Assembly (NCBI GenBank): GCA_030248225.1
Contig: JASANE010030161.1
Span: 21,549 to 85,548 of the forward strand
DNA from: Trileptium ribeirensis
Lineage: Eukaryota; Nematoda; Enoplea; Enoplida; Thoracostomopsidae
Reading direction: 5' to 3'
Length of the DNA stretch: 64,000 bases
Shown piece after piece: positions 60,561 through 64,000 of this stretch. Below the pieces are notes generated by a model. It ran no database searches, was not told where the DNA came from, and saw only the letters and a program-made list of their open reading frames with translations. The stretch's first letter is position 1. Every line of letters starts with the position of its first letter. Made by a program: the position numbers and the translations under genes.

Positions 60561-61480
60561 ATTGAAACGGAGCGAGTGGAGTTTCCACTGAGGGCTTTAG
60601 GGGAAAATCGTGAAAATTACTTTTTTGTGTGTCGCTTATTATTCATAACTCATTTTCAGATGGACGGATTTCGGCAAATTTATTTGTTCGATAGAAAAAA
60701 TGAAGACGATGTGCCCTTTAGTCGAATGCGAACAGGTCGACCTTTCGTGCAGGTCAACATTGGAAAAACGGGTTTTTAGGGTACTTCGCGAAATCTGGAC
60801 TTAAGCACGGGTCCCAGTGTTTCGCAGCCTATACCTTGGAACGCAGGCTCCGCATCGAAAAATCTAGACCATTATTCAAAATCAGCTAGTCGAGTTCTAC
60901 AACTTTGCGGACCACAACTTTTTTGTGGGATCACTCCCTGTAGGTCTGAAAAAAGTTCGTTGACCCTTTGCCGTAAATGGCGAATTTTCAAATTTCGCCG
61001 AGTTATTGCTTGTTTTTACCCTACAACGAGTCCCTATTAGGTTATCATACACCCTGGATACGATAGTTATGCTATCTAGAGTCCAATCTCATTACATTAT
61101 ATCTTATTGGAATTTCAAGGGTTTTACGGTGGAGTACCCTATTTCCAAAATGTAGTGCATCTCCATATTTCCGGTTATGTATTGCGTGCAGGGCATCAAG
61201 AATTGTCTATATAAAAGTATTTCTGAAGGCTGAATACAATGATTTGGTTATCTAGCATCCAGCCTGCTTATTTCGTGCCATTTCAGTGAGTTTAGGATCA
61301 TCAATGATCCCGATATCGAGGATACAGTCTGTCTTCAGTTGTTCGGTTACGTATTCTGTGCAGGTCATTGAGAATGTCTCTATAAGTTTTCGATAGGCTA
61401 AATACGATAGTTTGTTTATCCAGAGTCCAGGAATGGTGTCCTATGCATATGAACAAAAGGGGATGAATAATGATTTCAAG
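60561..61480 (+). repeat. Dispersed repeat family A, copy 4
   Basis: Shares with copies 1 and 2 the TTGAAACGGAGCGAGTGG start, 'CAGATGGACGGATTTCG', 'GAATGCGAACAG' and the 3' segments 'GGCTGAATACAATGATTTGG' and 'TTATCCAGAGTCCAG'. It lies upstream of the inverted proteasome exon 3; an oppositely oriented copy lies beyond that exon. Confidence 0.65.
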
Positions 61481-62348
61481 GATATTGGTTAAAGCGTATA
61501 ACAGATAGAGAGTTATAGGGAGAAAAGAACATACAGACAAACAACCTACTACACCCACCATCCCAACTAGCAACATAGGGGATAATCAAATTGTTAAAAT
61601 CGACCTTTGACCCTAGCGCTGGGGTAAGTAACGGCAAGCACCTGTTTAATATTTCAAAAGGCACCCAGGGGACAGGTATGATATATGAACAACGTTTATT
61701 ACCATGCATAAGTAACGAGCGATACCAAAAAAGAATTGGTCGGGGGTAAAACTGGTTCATGCCATATAGACAGCTGTCACTCTCCATGGAGAGATTGAAA
61801 ATCGGCAATAAAATATGGATCTGACTAATCCTGCATGAAAGAAGGCCAACTCAAACACGGAGCCACGACACTACCCGAAAAAAGAGCAAGCCGGTCGTGA
61901 TAGGGATGTTTTCCAGCTTCTTTTTGCGGCGTAAGTTCAAAACCGAAAAATTTTTTTGTTTGAACTAGCTAACTAATGACGCCTCCTAGCGTAAATAACA
62001 TTTTTACCAGTTCCCTGCACGTTTATGTGCTACTGGCCAAAATATCCAGTGTTACCCCCCCCGACCAAAAGGTCATCGTAACGTGAAATGACCCAGGCGC
62101 ACGGTTGGATTATCTATTTCTAAGCCGTTACCGAAACCAAATTACTGCTAATAAAAAAGATAGTTAAAAAGGGTTCAAGATTTTTTAATTACACAACACT
62201 AGTTTTATGCCAAATAAAATAATATACACACAATTGAAATAAATTATATTTTCGGCAATTCAGTCTGAATTCGACTGGCGATGAAATGTTAGGCGTTTTG
62301 GTAAGAATTTCAGTATGTATTGAAGCCAGAAAAATACTTGAAATTCAC
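61481..62348. other. Stretch between repeat A and the minus-strand proteasome exon
   Basis: If exon 3 is part of an inverted block, its following exon could lie here on the minus strand. I searched for the C-terminal Q-K-x-F...F-x-V pattern and found none. Confidence 0.3.
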
Positions 62349-62532
62349 TCATTCAACATTTTCATTCCATCAACAGCTACTGCACCCGTCCAGTCCGGCC
62401 GATAAATTCTATCCATAATTGAGTAACAAAATCGACATCCATGACCATGCATTAGGTAGCTACCTTCATATTGGGTGCCAAGGTAGTCCATCAACGTTAG
62501 GTAAGGCTTGTTGTCGACTTTATCGTAACCTC
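62349..62532 (-). CDS. psmb2: Proteasome subunit beta type-2, exon 3, on the opposite strand to exons 1-2
   Basis: On the minus strand an acceptor (TTATTTGATTCCTCAG) is followed by an exon that supplies exactly the next part of PSMB2. With the single G carried from exon 2 it reads G-G-Y-D. It goes on with 'LTLMDYLGT', 'LMHGHGCRFCYSIMDRIYRP' and 'GAVAVDGMKM'. The family positions MDYL, HGxG, S-I-M-D-R-x-Y-x-P and A-V are all present. A donor GA|GTGAAT is possible at 62348; otherwise a TGA stop follows directly. The sequence is uninterrupted and the phase (1) fits exon 2, yet the orientation forbids ordinary cis-splicing. A C-terminal exon of about 30 residues is still missing. Confidence 0.85.
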
Positions 62533-62948
62533 CTGAGGAATCAAATAAATAAGTAACCGGAGCTGCAAATTTTAAGCGGAACCATACCCTGACATTACCA
62601 ATCTATATAAAGGATAAACGTTATGATGTTTTCAAATGTGGCATGGTTTTCACACTATCTTGAAAGTGCTGCTGCGACGTTTTTTCCTTCTGGAATTTGA
62701 TGGATGTAAAAAAGTAAAAGCTTTCCTACTGCTTGACTTTTCGATCCACATGGTGTGTCTGGTAGGTTTGTGGTCCACTAGTGCGACGAAACTAATAATC
62801 TTGGGAATATTCACTAACCAGATTTTAGTTGCAAATTGTTCAATCACTACTCTTTTAACAGTTTTATTTGAGTTGAAATAAACTTTAATAATATGCCAAA
62901 TATTTGTACACTGTATATGGTTTACTGTCACCTTTTTAGAGGCGTAGA

Positions 62949-63199
62949 TTTGGATAGCTTTATCGAGGGGTTACGCACCTTCAATGGTAATGCACTAGAA
63001 ATGCAAACACACTGGGTTACGATTGGGACAATTTGTGTTAGATAAGGTCGCTGTAATATAAAATACTCGAAAGTTTTGGATAGTTTATTGAGGGGTTACG
63101 TACCTTCACTGGTAATGCACTAGAAATGGAAACACACTGGGTTAATTTTGGGACAATTTGTGTTAGATAAGGTCGCTGTAATATAAAATACTCGAAATT
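62949..63199. repeat. Two tandem units of about 125 bp
   Basis: Both units carry TTTGGATAG, GAGGGGTTACG, GGTAATGCACTAGAAATG, AACACACTGGGTTA and GATAAGGTCGCTGTAATA. A few substitutions and one indel separate them. Confidence 0.85.
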
Positions 63200-63839
63200 G
63201 TGGACGCTGTGATAACATATTCTAGTTTGAACGTTCCACAACATGTATCTTGCCCTACTTATTGGATTAATAAATTTCAAAATAAAGATACACCACAGTT
63301 TAATAAATGGGTCAAACAATAATAAATTGTCATAGGCTTCCACACAGCATTGTTTTGTTGAATTTCACATGAACAACGTATACAGGCTCTTTACGAATAG
63401 AAATAAAAACCATTTTTTTCACGAAAAACTAACGATCAACTCGCAAAATATTAGCAAGTGTTCAATTGCTATTCGCGAACGATTTGCTTTTATTTTTGTT
63501 CAAAAATGAATATAAAATAAATGTATAATATTCCGCCAACACTTTTTTTCATAAATCATTATTGTAGTTAAATTAAATTGCTCCGATATTTTGTTTTCGT
63601 TAGCCGTTACATGGTGAAGAATACTGTAACAAAAGTGTGAAGCGTCTTGAAATATTACAAAACTAGTGCCAGTAACTCGCAAGCGAGGGTGAAACGTAGA
63701 GAGCGTGGTTGTATTTTTAAGTTATCATATTGTTCAATCACCTGTAACAGGCAGTCCTGGATGTATATATCACCCTAAAACTTTTGACCCCTGAACCCAT
63801 TAAAAATCCTTAAACCTAGTCGACCCTAAACCCATCAAA
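63200..63839. other. Non-coding stretch, nothing recognised
   Basis: AT-rich; no supported gene. Confidence 0.3.
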
Positions 63840-64000
63840 AACAACTGATGACGCACGAAGTATTTGTGCTGGTTTCTGTATAACCAAACCATAGTATTCA
63901 GCCTATCAGAAAACATAGACAATTCTTGATGACCGTAGGCAATGCATAACCAAACAACTAAATACAGACTATATTCCCGAAATACGGTTCATTGACCTCT
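63840..64000 (-). repeat. Dispersed repeat family A, copy 5, inverted and cut by the window edge
   Basis: Its reverse complement matches the 3' part of copies 1, 2 and 4 (TTATGCATTGCCTACGGTCA, AGAATTGTCTATG, GGCTGAATACTATGGTTTGG). Orientation is opposite to copy 4. Confidence 0.6.

Overview
The window looks like nuclear DNA of an invertebrate animal. It is AT-rich, gene-poor and crowded with repeats. It has GT/AG introns, a proteasome gene with short exons, BEL/Pao and CR1/Jockey-like retrotransposons, and CAGGG-ended elements with 8-bp target duplications. No clade can be fixed from sequence alone; a nematode or flatworm is possible but unproven. There is no bacterial, organelle or CRISPR content. 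No convincing intact tRNA or rRNA gene was found.

Layout. 1-9.7 kb: mostly non-coding, with a short retroposed insert (878-1106), a decayed LINE reverse transcriptase on the minus strand (about 2.27-3.6 kb) and a copy of a dispersed repeat here called family A (7.43-8.29 kb). 9.86-15.26 kb: a putative DNA transposon with imperfect terminal inverted repeats. It carries many subterminal motif copies, three tandem hairpins, a PWWP-like exon and a frameshifted gene for a DUF7869-type protein. 18.2-22.7 kb: a 124-bp MITE with a perfect 8-bp duplication, and a second family-A copy split by a larger relative of the MITE that is itself split by another insert. 23.57-25.35 kb: a 39-bp minisatellite followed by four units of a 360-bp satellite, then a possible membrane-protein terminal exon. 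28.77-38.58 kb: a giant inverted repeat, two arms of about 4.1 kb around a 1.7-kb spacer. 41.7-45.1 kb: a decayed BEL/Pao pol on the minus strand, with a second fragment in opposite orientation at 47.6 kb. 46.2-46.95 kb: long G/C palindromes.

49.2-55.1 kb: an apparently intact non-LTR retrotransposon. ORF1 has a PHD finger and ORF2 an endonuclease plus reverse transcriptase. It is preceded by five copies of a GC-rich box and flanked on both sides by the same 21-bp (7-residue) repeat.

55.7-62.5 kb: the proteasome subunit beta type-2 gene. Exons 1 and 2 lie on the plus strand, and intron 1 holds a 1,185-bp non-autonomous CAGGG element. Exon 3, in matching splice phase and clearly homologous, lies on the minus strand between two oppositely oriented family-A copies. 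This suggests a local inversion mediated by that repeat, or a misassembly. With the DUF7869 element it is the most interesting observation here.
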